Origin: Terriglobia bacterium
GTDB lineage: Bacteria; Acidobacteriota; Terriglobia; Acidiferrales; UBA7541
Assembly: GCA_020072765.1 (NCBI GenBank)
Contig: JAIQGD010000018.1
Span: 1-38,343 of the forward strand
Direction of reading: 5' to 3'
Length of the DNA stretch: 38,343 nucleotides
Made by a program: the position numbers and the translations under genes. Shown piece by piece: positions 8,676 to 16,728 of this stretch (position 1 is its first letter; every line of letters starts with the position of its first letter). The notes under the pieces are model-generated. The model saw nothing but the letters and a program-made list of their open reading frames with translations, had not been told where the DNA came from and did not search any database.

Positions 8676-9521
8676 ATGAGTTCGACCCCCAACATCCCAC
8701 CCCACACCGAGGCAGCGTCGCTGCCGCGCTGGGTGATGGCGCTTTTCGTGGTAGCGTTTGCCCTGGTGGCTTTCTTGTTGTACGCGAACTACGCGCAACG
8801 GCAAGCGTTGCGCCAGGCCGAGGAGGACGCCAAGACCAAGAATCAGGCGCTGGTCGCGGAACTGGAGAAGACGAATTCGCGCGTCGCCGATCTGAAGGGC
8901 CAGATGGACGTCACCACGCAGAAACTGGGCCTGACCGAGGACGAGCTGGCGCGCGCGCGCGGGCTGGCGCAAGCGGTGCGCAAGGACCAACAGCAGAGCG
9001 AGGTGCAGCTGCGGCAGCAGATCGGCGCGGTGCAGGCCGATACGGTGACCAAATTCGGACAGGTGACCACGCAATTGAGCGGCGCGCAGACCGACATCGC
9101 CGCTACCAAGGCCGACCTCGAGGCCACCAAGGGCAAGCTGCAGAGCACCATCGGCGACCTCGGAGTCCAGAGCGGCCTGATCGCGCGCAATCATGACGAG
9201 GTGGAAGAGCTCAAGCGGATCGGCCAGCGCGATATTTTCGAGTTCACGCTCACCATGAAGAGCAAGGGGCCCCAGCACGTCGGCCCCATCCAGCTCAGCT
9301 TGCGCAAAGTCGATCCGAAGCGCTTCCGCTACACCATGGGCGTGGTGGCCGACGACAAGAACATCGAGAAGAAGGACAAGACCGTCGGCGAGCCGATCCA
9401 GTTTTACGTTCACGGAGCGCGCGCGCCGTACGAGATCGTGGTCTTCGACGTGGCGAACAATCAGGCCAAGGGCTATCTGAGCACGCCCAAATCCGCCACG
9501 GCTGCGCCGCCGGGGCAGTGA
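8676..9521 (+). CDS. Membrane-anchored coiled-coil protein, unknown function
   Basis: The 281-residue product starts at ATG 8676 after an excellent AAGGAGG site. Residues 1-17 are a short cytoplasmic tail and about 18-40 form one membrane helix (WVMALFVVAFALVAFLLYANYA). Residues 42-190 are an almost uninterrupted coiled coil rich in Ala, Gln, Lys and Asp with heptad spacing (EELKR, ATKADLEATKGKL), probably giving a rod-like oligomer. Residues 190-265 are a small beta-rich domain (FEFTLTMKSKG, IQLSLRKVDPKRFRYTMGVVADD), and the tail is Pro/Ala-rich. There is no signal peptidase site, so it should stay as a type II membrane protein with the rod outside. I do not recognise a named family. The next gene encodes a secreted VWFA protein on the same strand. 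Confidence 0.78.
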   Translation: MSSTPNIPPHTEAASLPRWVMALFVVAFALVAFLLYANYAQRQALRQAEEDAKTKNQALVAELEKTNSRVADLKGQMDVTTQKLGLTEDELARARGLAQAVRKDQQQSEVQLRQQIGAVQADTVTKFGQVTTQLSGAQTDIAATKADLEATKGKLQSTIGDLGVQSGLIARNHDEVEELKRIGQRDIFEFTLTMKSKGPQHVGPIQLSLRKVDPKRFRYTMGVVADDKNIEKKDKTVGEPIQFYVHGARAPYEIVVFDVANNQAKGYLSTPKSATAAPPGQ

Positions 9522-9560
9522 TCCGAAATCCTCGGCATCAAAACAATCCGCGCTCGTGGT

Positions 9561-9582
9561 GCGAGGGCCGCAAGGCCCTCGC
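9561..9582. repeat. Perfect hairpin after the coiled-coil gene
   Basis: A 9-bp perfect stem, GCGAGGGCC (9561-9569) with GGCCCTCGC (9574-9582), has a GCAA tetraloop. There is no U-run, so it is not a classical terminator. It could be an RNA-stabilising hairpin or a short palindromic repeat. Confidence 0.55.
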
Positions 9583-9677
9583 CGCCGCGAGGCACGCCAG
9601 CAGCCCCGACATGGATTTCCCCGCCCTGTAAACCGCTGCGTTTCGGCAGGACCTTCTTTCTATTTCTGTCCGTTCCT

Positions 9678-10667
9678 TTGTTCCTGGGATTTCTCGCAGC
9701 GCTCTCCGGCCGGGCGCAGGAATCGGTGCGGCAGGCGCCGCAGCCGCTGGCCGTCGCGACCGAGATGGTCAAGGTGGAGGCGAGCGTTCTGGACCGGCAG
9801 GGGGAATTTGCCAGCGGCCTCGCCCAGAAAGATTTTCGCGTGCTGGATAACGGGGCCGAGCAGCCCATCGTGTTTTTTGCGCCCGTGGAAGCGCCGGCGC
9901 AGATCGTGGTGATGATCGAGACGAGCCCCGCCGTCTACTTGATCAGCAGCCAGCACCTCACCGCCGCGTACGCCTTGCTGGACGGCCTGGCGCCGGACGA
10001 CCGCGTGGGGCTGGTCACCTATTCCGACGTGCCGCGCGCCGTCCTGAACTTTACCGCGGACAAGGGCGCGCTGATTGCGGCGCTGAGCGGAATGCAGTAC
10101 ACCATCGGCATGGGGCAGCTGAACTTCTACGATTCGGTGTCGCACCTTCTCGACTGGCTCCCCGCGGGAACGGGCAAGACCGCGCTGGTGCTGTTGACCA
10201 CCGGGCTCGATTCCTCTTCCCCGGCGCGGTGGGAGGCCCTGGTCCAGAAACTGCGCGGGCGGGACGCGGTGATTTTTCCCGTGGCGCTGGGAGGCTCACT
10301 GCGCGGGCGCACGGTCAAGAAATCGAAGGGGAAGAAGCACGCGGCGGGCGCCGGCTCCGAGGGAAGCGAGGCGTCGCCGGAGGCGAACTTCGCGAAGGCC
10401 GATGAGACGCTCACGGCCCTGGCGACGATGACCGGCGGGCGCGTCTACTTTCCCGAGACGGAGCAGGATTTCGCGCCCGCCTACCGCGAGATCGCCGCCG
10501 CGCTGCGCCATCAGTACGTCCTGGGCATCGCGCCGTCGCACGACGGGCAATACCATGCGCTGACCGTCGAGCTGCGCGCAACCGCGGGCGGACCGCCCAA
10601 TGCTTCGGCGAAACGGGGCCCCTATCGCATCCTTGTTCGCCAGGGCTATCTCGCCCCCGCGCCCTAA
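9678..10667 (+). CDS. VWFA-related (acidobacterial type) secreted protein
   Basis: This belongs to the von Willebrand A-like proteins abundant in Acidobacteria. The N-terminal part (EMVKVEASVLDRQGEFASGLAQKDFRVLDNGAEQPI) is typical of that group. The VWA domain spans about 75-260, with IVVMIETSPAVYL at the metal site: the usual DxSxS appears as E-T-S, so metal binding is doubtful. A Lys/Gly-rich insertion follows, then VYFPETEQDFAPAYREIAAALRHQYVLGI, also typical. TTG 9678 is the first conventional start, but the upstream frame has no stop and encodes RFGRTFFLFLSVPLFLG (from 9639), a better signal peptide. The true start may be a rare CTG at 9636 or a damaged codon. It converges with the carotenoid oxygenase, 4 bases away. 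Confidence 0.85.
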   Translation: MFLGFLAALSGRAQESVRQAPQPLAVATEMVKVEASVLDRQGEFASGLAQKDFRVLDNGAEQPIVFFAPVEAPAQIVVMIETSPAVYLISSQHLTAAYALLDGLAPDDRVGLVTYSDVPRAVLNFTADKGALIAALSGMQYTIGMGQLNFYDSVSHLLDWLPAGTGKTALVLLTTGLDSSSPARWEALVQKLRGRDAVIFPVALGGSLRGRTVKKSKGKKHAAGAGSEGSEASPEANFAKADETLTALATMTGGRVYFPETEQDFAPAYREIAAALRHQYVLGIAPSHDGQYHALTVELRATAGGPPNASAKRGPYRILVRQGYLAPAP

Positions 10668-10671
10668 CGAG

Positions 10672-12180
10672 TCATCGCTTGGGCAGTTGGTCGCCGGGGA
10701 CCCAGGAGCCGTGGACTTGGCTGGGGCTGCGGAAGGGCAGCCGGACGGTGGCCACGGGGCCGTCCTCCATGTGCTGCGTATCCACGATGACGAGGTCCGC
10801 GCGGCCGCCTTCGAGCAGACGATTCGCTACGCCCACCAGATAGCCATCGCCTTCGGGCGCGCCGTTGCGGCGCGGGACGAAGCAGGCCTCCTGCAAGCCC
10901 GAGTCGTCGCCGATAAAGAACGACGAGGTGCGGCGCGTGGCGTGGTCGAAGTGGGTGTAGCAGTTGGTCGGCCGGAACGGAAGACCGCTCAGCTTGGGGT
11001 TGAGCGGCCGGCTGGCGTCGGTGGTGGCCATGTAGCCGTGCCGGTAGTGGACGGTCTGATAGCGGTCGTCCTGGCGCGGCAAAATCCCCACTTCCGGATA
11101 GAGCACTTCCATTTCATAGTCCGAGATATTTTTCTTCGAGAGATCTACGGACAGGCGCGTCACATGGCCGGTCAGGGATTTGGGATCGAACGGCTCGCCG
11201 TGGAGATTGGGGAAGAAGGGGAACTGGTTTTTCATGGCCATGTCCACGTCGACGAAAAGTTTGTCTCCGTCGGAGAACGCGCCCATGACGTGCGTGGCGC
11301 AGCGCTCCGGGCCCTTGAACCAGCGGATGTCCTTGCCGTCGCCGCCGCGCAGCATCACGCCGAACCAGGTGGGCAGGGTGGAGTCCCAGGCGTAGTGGAT
11401 GTGGCCCTGTTTCATGCGCTCGACGTTGGTGGCCATGGGAATGATGAGAAACGCGATGTATTTCTGGGTCACCGCGAAATCGTGCACCATGCCGACGTAA
11501 GGAACCTTCACCCAGGCCTCCCAGGTAATGTTTCCCTTGGCGTCCACGGCGTAGACGGCCATGTCGTCGGTGGCCAGGCCTTTGGCCTCGTAGCCGAAGG
11601 CGAGCATTTCGCCGGTCTGCGGGTCGAACTTGGGATGCGCCGTGAAAGTCTGGCTGGTGAGCTTGCCGTGGAAGGTGTGGTAGTCGTCCAGGGTCGCCAG
11701 CGTGAGCGGGTCCACGGCCACAGGCGGGCTGTCTTCCTTGAGGGCAAAGAGTTTTCCGGCGTGGAAGACGACGTGGGTGTTGGCGGTGCCGCGGCTGACG
11801 TTGACGACGCTGGGGTCGTCGCTGAAGGGATTGCGGTAGACGCCGAACAGCCGGCGATGCGCGGCCAGCTGCGCCTTGTATCGCTGGGTCTGCACGTAGC
11901 GGGACTTGAACGAGGCGCGGCCGTTGGCTATGCGGAACATGCACAGGTGGCCCTCGCCGTCGAAGGGGATGTTGCCGGGCGCCGGAGGATACTGGAAATC
12001 GGGCCCCACGCGGTAGAACGCGCCGTCAATTTCCTCAGGAATCAGGCCCTCGACTTCGCAGTCCTCGATGTCGCATTCGGCGCGGAAAGGCGGGAACCCT
12101 CGCAGCCCCCCGGCTTCGCCAAAATGGACGCGGCGCGCCCTGGCTTGGTCGTTCTCAGAATTGCTGGACTTGCTGCTCAT
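10672..12180 (-). CDS. Carotenoid oxygenase (RPE65/CCD family)
   Basis: This non-haem iron dioxygenase family cleaves C=C bonds of carotenoids, apocarotenoids or stilbenes. The 502-residue length is normal. Four His ligands of the seven-bladed propeller can be placed: H182 (TAHPKFDP), H233 (MVHDFAVT), H297 (ATHVMGAF) and H490 (VHGSWVPGD). Near the N-terminus FYRVGPDFQYPP and FDGEGHLCMFRI are family hallmarks. ATG 12180 follows GGAGGAAATCGG. No signal peptide, so it is likely cytoplasmic. It is monocistronic, ending 4 bases from the converging VWFA gene. The substrate could be a carotenoid, an apocarotenoid or a lignostilbene-like phenolic; there are no other pigment or aromatic genes nearby to decide. 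Confidence 0.93.
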   Translation of the reverse strand: MSSKSSNSENDQARARRVHFGEAGGLRGFPPFRAECDIEDCEVEGLIPEEIDGAFYRVGPDFQYPPAPGNIPFDGEGHLCMFRIANGRASFKSRYVQTQRYKAQLAAHRRLFGVYRNPFSDDPSVVNVSRGTANTHVVFHAGKLFALKEDSPPVAVDPLTLATLDDYHTFHGKLTSQTFTAHPKFDPQTGEMLAFGYEAKGLATDDMAVYAVDAKGNITWEAWVKVPYVGMVHDFAVTQKYIAFLIIPMATNVERMKQGHIHYAWDSTLPTWFGVMLRGGDGKDIRWFKGPERCATHVMGAFSDGDKLFVDVDMAMKNQFPFFPNLHGEPFDPKSLTGHVTRLSVDLSKKNISDYEMEVLYPEVGILPRQDDRYQTVHYRHGYMATTDASRPLNPKLSGLPFRPTNCYTHFDHATRRTSSFFIGDDSGLQEACFVPRRNGAPEGDGYLVGVANRLLEGGRADLVIVDTQHMEDGPVATVRLPFRSPSQVHGSWVPGDQLPKR

Positions 12181-12452
12181 CCGATTTCCTCCATCCGGCG
12201 GTGGTAGTAAGAAGTGCCGAATAAACTCTCACGAGATGCGCTTGAATGCAAGGACCTACAACTCGAAGGCGGTGGGTTAGTTTCCAATAATCCGACCTGG
12301 CAGGCGTGGAAGACGGCGCACGCGTCTTCGGAGAGAAAGCGGCGAAAAGGCTGCTGCACTCCGCAGAAGAAGGGTGGCGGGGCGAGGACCCCGGCCCGTG
12401 CGGTCAAACATACGGTTGCTGGCTCAGATTATTCAGACTGATGCTGCTGAGC

Positions 12453-13532
12453 CTAGGGTTGAGCCACGACGAGCTTCCAGGTCAGGTCGGGGTCGTATTC
12501 GGTAATGGCCGCGGCGAGTTTTGCCGTGTCCGGGCCAAGATTTTTCTGATAGACGCGCCCCTGCTGGTTGATGATGAAGGTCATCACGCCGGAGTTGCCC
12601 CACTTATCGGGATAAGCGATGAGAGCGTAACCGGCGATCATGTTGCCGTTAATGATATAGCCGTATTTTCCGCCGGGCGCGTGGGGTCCCTGGCTCTTCA
12701 GGATTTTGAAGTAGTAGCCATAGTACGGGGCACGCGGATGGGCGGGCGCTTCTTGTTCTGAGACGGGCTCCGGGGCGGGTTTGGCCGCCTGATCGGACGC
12801 GGCGGGTTTCCGCGGCATGGGGCCGTAGCCCTCCTCGCGCGCGGCCGCGACGAGTTTGCCCAGAGGACTGGGTTTTTCACCTTCGGCGGTCTCCCAATAG
12901 AGGCCATTGTGTTCGCCGGGAGTGCTGATGAACTTCTGAGCGTATTCGGCCACGCCGTCGTGGTCCCAATCGCCTTCGGTGAAGTACTCCCACTGCGCGA
13001 TGGCATAGGCACGGCACGTGTTGATGGCGGAAAGCTCATTTTCACCGATGCGGCGATTCAGAACTTCGTCGAGGCCGGCCTTGGTGTCGAAGAGCCATTT
13101 TCCGTCCTTCTGAACGATGGGGATGGGCATGGGGTAGTTGTTTTTGCCGACGACCATCGTGTGCTTCGAATCGCTAACCTTCTGAAGCTGCGCGGATTCG
13201 CTGACGGCCTCGGCGAAGTCGTCGAGATCGTTGGCGTCTTCAACATCGTCGCCGGAGAGCAACTGCTCGTAGTCCGGGCCGAAGATGGCGGCGAGCGCGG
13301 AACGGTCCTTGGCCTTTGCGGCAGTGACGAGAGCTTGCATGGCGTCGTCGGGAGAGGAGTAGGTCGACTGCGCCGGTGCCTGGGCGTGAGCGGGGGGAGT
13401 AACGCCCAAAAAGCTCACGGCCAGAAAGAAAATGAGGGTGAGGAGCGCGGCCAGATTGAACTTCAGCGCGGGTGCGTTCATTTTTCTATTCCCCTCTGCG
13501 TTTTGTGTGACCGTTCCCGTGATGATTTTCAT
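12453..13532 (-). CDS. DUF2950-family exported protein
   Basis: This 359-residue exported protein of unknown function belongs to DUF2950. ATG 13532 follows AAAGGAGGAGG and overlaps the upstream gene's stop as ATGA. A second ATG at 13481 directly starts a cleaner signal peptide (residues 18-51, NLAALLTLIFFLAVSFLGV, ending AHA), so either start is possible. After the signal there is a Ser/Ala region with TYSSPDDAMQALVTAAKAKD and a Gln/Asp-rich helix, as in the family. The C-terminal half holds DGVAEYAQKFISTPGEHNGLYW and a Pro/Glu linker, then APYYGYYFKILKSQGPHAPGG and GYALIAYPDKWGNSGVMTFIINQQG, the diagnostic block. It pairs with the DUF3300 gene upstream, an association often seen in bacterial genomes; both proteins are probably periplasmic or envelope-associated. 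Confidence 0.88.
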   Translation of the reverse strand: MKIITGTVTQNAEGNRKMNAPALKFNLAALLTLIFFLAVSFLGVTPPAHAQAPAQSTYSSPDDAMQALVTAAKAKDRSALAAIFGPDYEQLLSGDDVEDANDLDDFAEAVSESAQLQKVSDSKHTMVVGKNNYPMPIPIVQKDGKWLFDTKAGLDEVLNRRIGENELSAINTCRAYAIAQWEYFTEGDWDHDGVAEYAQKFISTPGEHNGLYWETAEGEKPSPLGKLVAAAREEGYGPMPRKPAASDQAAKPAPEPVSEQEAPAHPRAPYYGYYFKILKSQGPHAPGGKYGYIINGNMIAGYALIAYPDKWGNSGVMTFIINQQGRVYQKNLGPDTAKLAAAITEYDPDLTWKLVVAQP

Positions 13533-14869
13533 GGCCTCCTCCTTTCGCCGCCGCGCGGCGCGGGCGCGGGCGCAGGCTTGCTCTGTGCGGGAGCTTGCGG
13601 CGCGGGACGAGGGGCGGAGCGGGGCTGGCTCATCTGTTGCCGGCTGGACTGTCCCCGTTGACTCGACGCGCGCGGATCGAAATTGCCTTCCGTCCTGCCA
13701 AAGACGTGTGGCGCGGGCCGGGGAGCAGCGGCAGGGGCAGGGGCCGGGCGAGCGGCTGGCGGTGCAGGAGCAGGCCGAGATGGAGGCGCAGGAGCAGGCC
13801 GCATCGGTTGCGGTTGAGCCTGACGTCCGGCCGGAGGTTGCGCCTGCGGCGCCTGAGGAGCACGGCCGGGGCGAGGAGCAGCTTCGCGACCGCGGTACTG
13901 GTCGAGACGCGGATTGCCGGTATCGATGTTGCGATTGATGATCCTGTTGTTCACGGGCGGACGGGCGGGGCGCTCGTCGACGCGGACGTTGTTTCTGCGA
14001 TTGAGGCGCTCGTTGTTGTCGCGGATGTTGTTGTAGTTGACGTCGCGGTGGACGCCCCTGTAGCGGTCGATGTTATTGACGTTCACGTTGCGCTGCATGA
14101 CGTTGCGGTTGACGATGACATTGTCATAGCGATTGTCCACGTAGACGTTGGTGATGTGAACGCGAGGGCGGGAGCGGTCGATCCAGCCGGGCCCGTGCCA
14201 GCCGTGATAGTAAATCCGGTGATGGTGCCAATCGCAGTCGCGGTTGAGCCAGGCGCCGATGAGAAAGCCCACGCCAAAGGTGATGGCCAGTCCCCAGGTG
14301 GGCCGGCGGTAATAGCAGATATAGGGATCGTAGACCGGCACGTAGATGTACTCGGGCCCATACGGAACGATGCTGATGTAGTCATCCTCGATGAGGACCT
14401 GTTGCTGCGGCGTGGTGATGAGATTGCCCACGTTGCGCGCCATGTGACGCAGGCGCTGGACCGACATCATCACGTCGGTGGATTGATTGACGTAGGCCTG
14501 ACCCAGGGAAGTGGTCCAGTCGATTTTGTCGGCCATCATGGCGATCACCGTCGGATAGTGGGCGACGGACTTGACGCTGACATCCCAGGGCTGATCGTCG
14601 ATGCCGTTGGTGCCATAGGCACGAACCCAGCGAGCGGCTTCATCGACGTCATCCACGAAAGTGGCGGCCACGAGAACCTGAGAAAGAAGCGGATCGGGAT
14701 AGAGCGCGATGGGCGCGAGAAGATTGTCGAGTTGTTCGGGGGAAAACAGCGCGTAAGAGTAGTCTTCGGCTTGCGGCGGGGACGTTGCGGCGGAAGAGGC
14801 CGAAGCGGCTTCCAGCAGTGAAGGGTTCGCGAGGCAAAGGGTGAGTAGAAGTGCAAGGGCTCTACGCAT
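13529..14869 (-). CDS. DUF3300-family exported protein
   Basis: This exported protein has a DUF3300 domain. ATG 14869 starts MRRALALLLTLCLANPSLLEA, a signal peptide, and follows GGAAGGAG at a slightly long distance. Residues 40-175 are the domain (FSPEQLDNLLAPIALYPDPL, ATFVDDVDEAARWV, VIAMMADKIDWTTSLGQAY, YIYVPVYDPYICYY). A hydrophobic segment (TWGLAITFGVGFLIGAWL) follows at about 190-208. The second half is low-complexity: an Asn/Arg-rich stretch with VNRNVMQRNVNVNNIDRYRG, then a Pro/Ala/Gln-rich tail of about 120 residues ending in an Arg cluster. The 4-base overlap (ATGA) with DUF2950 shows coupling. Function is unknown; the basic, disordered tail suggests binding to polyanions or the cell wall, which is inference. 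Confidence 0.88.
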   Translation of the reverse strand: MRRALALLLTLCLANPSLLEAASASSAATSPPQAEDYSYALFSPEQLDNLLAPIALYPDPLLSQVLVAATFVDDVDEAARWVRAYGTNGIDDQPWDVSVKSVAHYPTVIAMMADKIDWTTSLGQAYVNQSTDVMMSVQRLRHMARNVGNLITTPQQQVLIEDDYISIVPYGPEYIYVPVYDPYICYYRRPTWGLAITFGVGFLIGAWLNRDCDWHHHRIYYHGWHGPGWIDRSRPRVHITNVYVDNRYDNVIVNRNVMQRNVNVNNIDRYRGVHRDVNYNNIRDNNERLNRRNNVRVDERPARPPVNNRIINRNIDTGNPRLDQYRGREAAPRPGRAPQAPQAQPPAGRQAQPQPMRPAPAPPSRPAPAPPAARPAPAPAAAPRPAPHVFGRTEGNFDPRASSQRGQSSRQQMSQPRSAPRPAPQAPAQSKPAPAPAPRGGERRRP

Positions 14870-15440
14870 AAGTACACTTTCTCCTTCCAGGCGAGCACGG
14901 AGCGGACATGGCGTTAGCGGCGCCCCCCGGCAGATTTCTTTTGCAACTGGCAAGCGACAAATCTCGTGGCATGTTCGTATTCGCCCGCGGAGAGGGTGTG
15001 GGCTCGTTCTTCAGCCTCGGCAGCTTCCTTGTGGGCCTCCGCCGTGTCCCGGCCGCCAGTTGGCAGACGGTTTGCCAGCCCGTGCCACGCTCGACCGTTT
15101 CGGGGCATGGGAGCCGATGGAAGTGCGACCAGCCCTTGCCGAGCATCTAGGCACTCCTTCATTGGATACGACAGATCATTCTGGAGTGCTGTGACCCGAA
15201 TCACCCATGGGTGTGATTCATGCAACATGACGTCGAGCTGCTGCGAGCACTAACCACGTTCCCGCCAAGCGGAGCGGCACGGTCCCGACTGGTGTCCAGG
15301 ACGCAAACGGCGCGCTGAACCCGTGCCCTGACGCAAAGCGGAGGTTGCCGCGCGGCGTGAGTTGGTTTCAAGATCCTGGCGCGAACATCGCGCTTGCAAA
15401 CGGTTTCGGGTCATGCCAGCTTGGTGGGCGGAGGTGCGGG
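14870..15440. other. 571-bp intergenic region between divergent genes
   Basis: This separates the DUF3300 operon (-) from the PDZ gene (+). It holds a dyad at 15198-15219 (listed separately) and is expected to contain both promoters, but I could not identify convincing -35/-10 hexamers. A minus-strand frame at 14914-15228 ends in AEEHAR-like text but has no ribosome site and no recognisable family, so it is not called. No repeats were seen apart from the dyad. Confidence 0.5.
15198..15219. promoter_or_regulatory. Operator-like dyad
   Basis: Perfect 7-bp arms, GAATCAC (15198-15204) and GTGATTC (15213-15219), flank the 8-base centre CCATGGGT, which itself contains a CCATGG palindrome. The size and symmetry resemble a site for a dimeric repressor. 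It lies 330 bp upstream of the DUF3300 start and 220 bp upstream of the PDZ gene, so the target is unclear. Confidence 0.4.
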
Positions 15441-16706
15441 GTGCCAACGGTGAGCCTGAACACATCGAGGAAGAGATTGCGAAAGCCCGGAGCGCCCTGG
15501 CGCGCGGGCTGGCGGACGGCGTTGCAAGCGGCCACGCTAGTGGTGCTGGCGCTGGCGGGAACGGCGCGCCCGACGCCCCGCGCGCAAGTCAACGTGCCCC
15601 CGCCGCCACCGGCTTCCTATGCGCGCTTCGCCTTCGGCGGCAACGCGGCGGAGATTCCCGCGCAATTCATCGGCAGTCTGGTGTTTCTTCCAGTGCGCGT
15701 GAACCAGAGCCAGCCGTCCCTGTACCAGCTCGATTCGACGGCGGCGGTTTCGTCCACCGACCCGGATCGCGCGGCGGAGCTGGGCCTGCCGAGTAACTCC
15801 CCGGTGGCACTGGAACTGGAGGGAGTGCAGGTGCAACTGCCCGCGCTGCCCGCCATCCCCAAGAAGAATTTCGCCGCGCAGGTGGGCCGGGCGTACGAGG
15901 GCACGCTCGGTCAGGACTTTTTCGCCAACGTGGTGGTCGAAGTGGACTACGCGAGGAAGACGGTCCGGCTGTACGATCCGGCCGATTACCAGTATTCCGG
16001 ACGCGGCCAGAGCCTCCCGCTCACGTTTTCCGGCGGCCGGCCGGTGGTGCCCGCGAAGTTCAGCCTGGGAGCCGGCAAGCCCGTGGAAGCCGGATTCGTG
16101 GTGAACACGGCGCTGGACGCCTCGCTTTCGATTTCCAGCCGCTACGCGAAGGCGCACAACCTGCACGCCGCGCATTCCAAGAAAGTTTCCGCGGCGGAAC
16201 AGCACATGGAAGGGGAGGGAGACACCGTGCTGGGGCGGCTGAAAGTTTTCGAGATCGGCCCGCACGCGGTGGACGCGCCGATCGCGGAGTTTTCGCAGGG
16301 CGGCGAGCCCGCGGAAGGCGACGCGCGGATCGCCGGGGAAATCGGGGGAGGGATCCTGCGGCGCTTCACGGTGATCTTCGATTTTCCGCACCAGCGGATC
16401 ATTTTCGAGGCCAACAGCAACATCCGCGAAGACGACCGCGGAGACATGAGCGGGATCTACGTGGTCGCCGGGGGGCCGGGATGGAAACGGTTGGAAGTCG
16501 CGTCGGTGCGGCCGGGCGGGCCGGGCGCCGACGCCGGCGTTCATCCGGGCGACGTCATTGCCGGCATTGACGACGAGCCCGCCGCCGACCTTTCGCTGGC
16601 CGAATTGCGCGCCCTGTTCCGCGAGCCCGGCCACGCGCACAAGCTTCTGCTGGAACGCAACGGCCAGACCATCACGGTGACGCTAAAGCTGCGTCGCCTC
16701 CTCTGA
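15441..16706 (+). CDS. PDZ protein with degenerate retropepsin-like region
   Basis: The 421-residue product most likely starts at GTG 15441, about five bases after GAGGT. A basic N-terminus (TSRKRLRKPGAPWRAGWR) precedes one hydrophobic stretch (LQAATLVVLALAG), so it is probably exported or anchored. Residues 60-330 resemble a pair of retropepsin-like aspartyl-protease units: YQLDSTAAVSSTDPDRAAELGL has the family layout, as do EGTLGQDFFANVVVEVDYARKTVRLYDP and GGGILRRFTVIFDFPHQRIIFE. The expected DTG motifs read D98-S-T and N222-T-A, so catalysis is doubtful. Residues 335-421 form a PDZ domain (LEVASVRPGGPGADAGVHPGDVIAGIDDEP). Active homologues of this architecture are probably envelope peptidases. 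It converges with the Lon-like gene, 22 bp away. Confidence 0.82.
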   Translation: MPTVSLNTSRKRLRKPGAPWRAGWRTALQAATLVVLALAGTARPTPRAQVNVPPPPPASYARFAFGGNAAEIPAQFIGSLVFLPVRVNQSQPSLYQLDSTAAVSSTDPDRAAELGLPSNSPVALELEGVQVQLPALPAIPKKNFAAQVGRAYEGTLGQDFFANVVVEVDYARKTVRLYDPADYQYSGRGQSLPLTFSGGRPVVPAKFSLGAGKPVEAGFVVNTALDASLSISSRYAKAHNLHAAHSKKVSAAEQHMEGEGDTVLGRLKVFEIGPHAVDAPIAEFSQGGEPAEGDARIAGEIGGGILRRFTVIFDFPHQRIIFEANSNIREDDRGDMSGIYVVAGGPGWKRLEVASVRPGGPGADAGVHPGDVIAGIDDEPAADLSLAELRALFREPGHAHKLLLERNGQTITVTLKLRRLL

Positions 16707-16728
16707 AGCGGGCGGATGCCGCGTGGGG

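Noticed and set aside
14914-15228. Minus-strand frame upstream of DUF3300
   Set aside because: Same strand as the operon, but no ribosome site or family and low-quality composition; left as intergenic.
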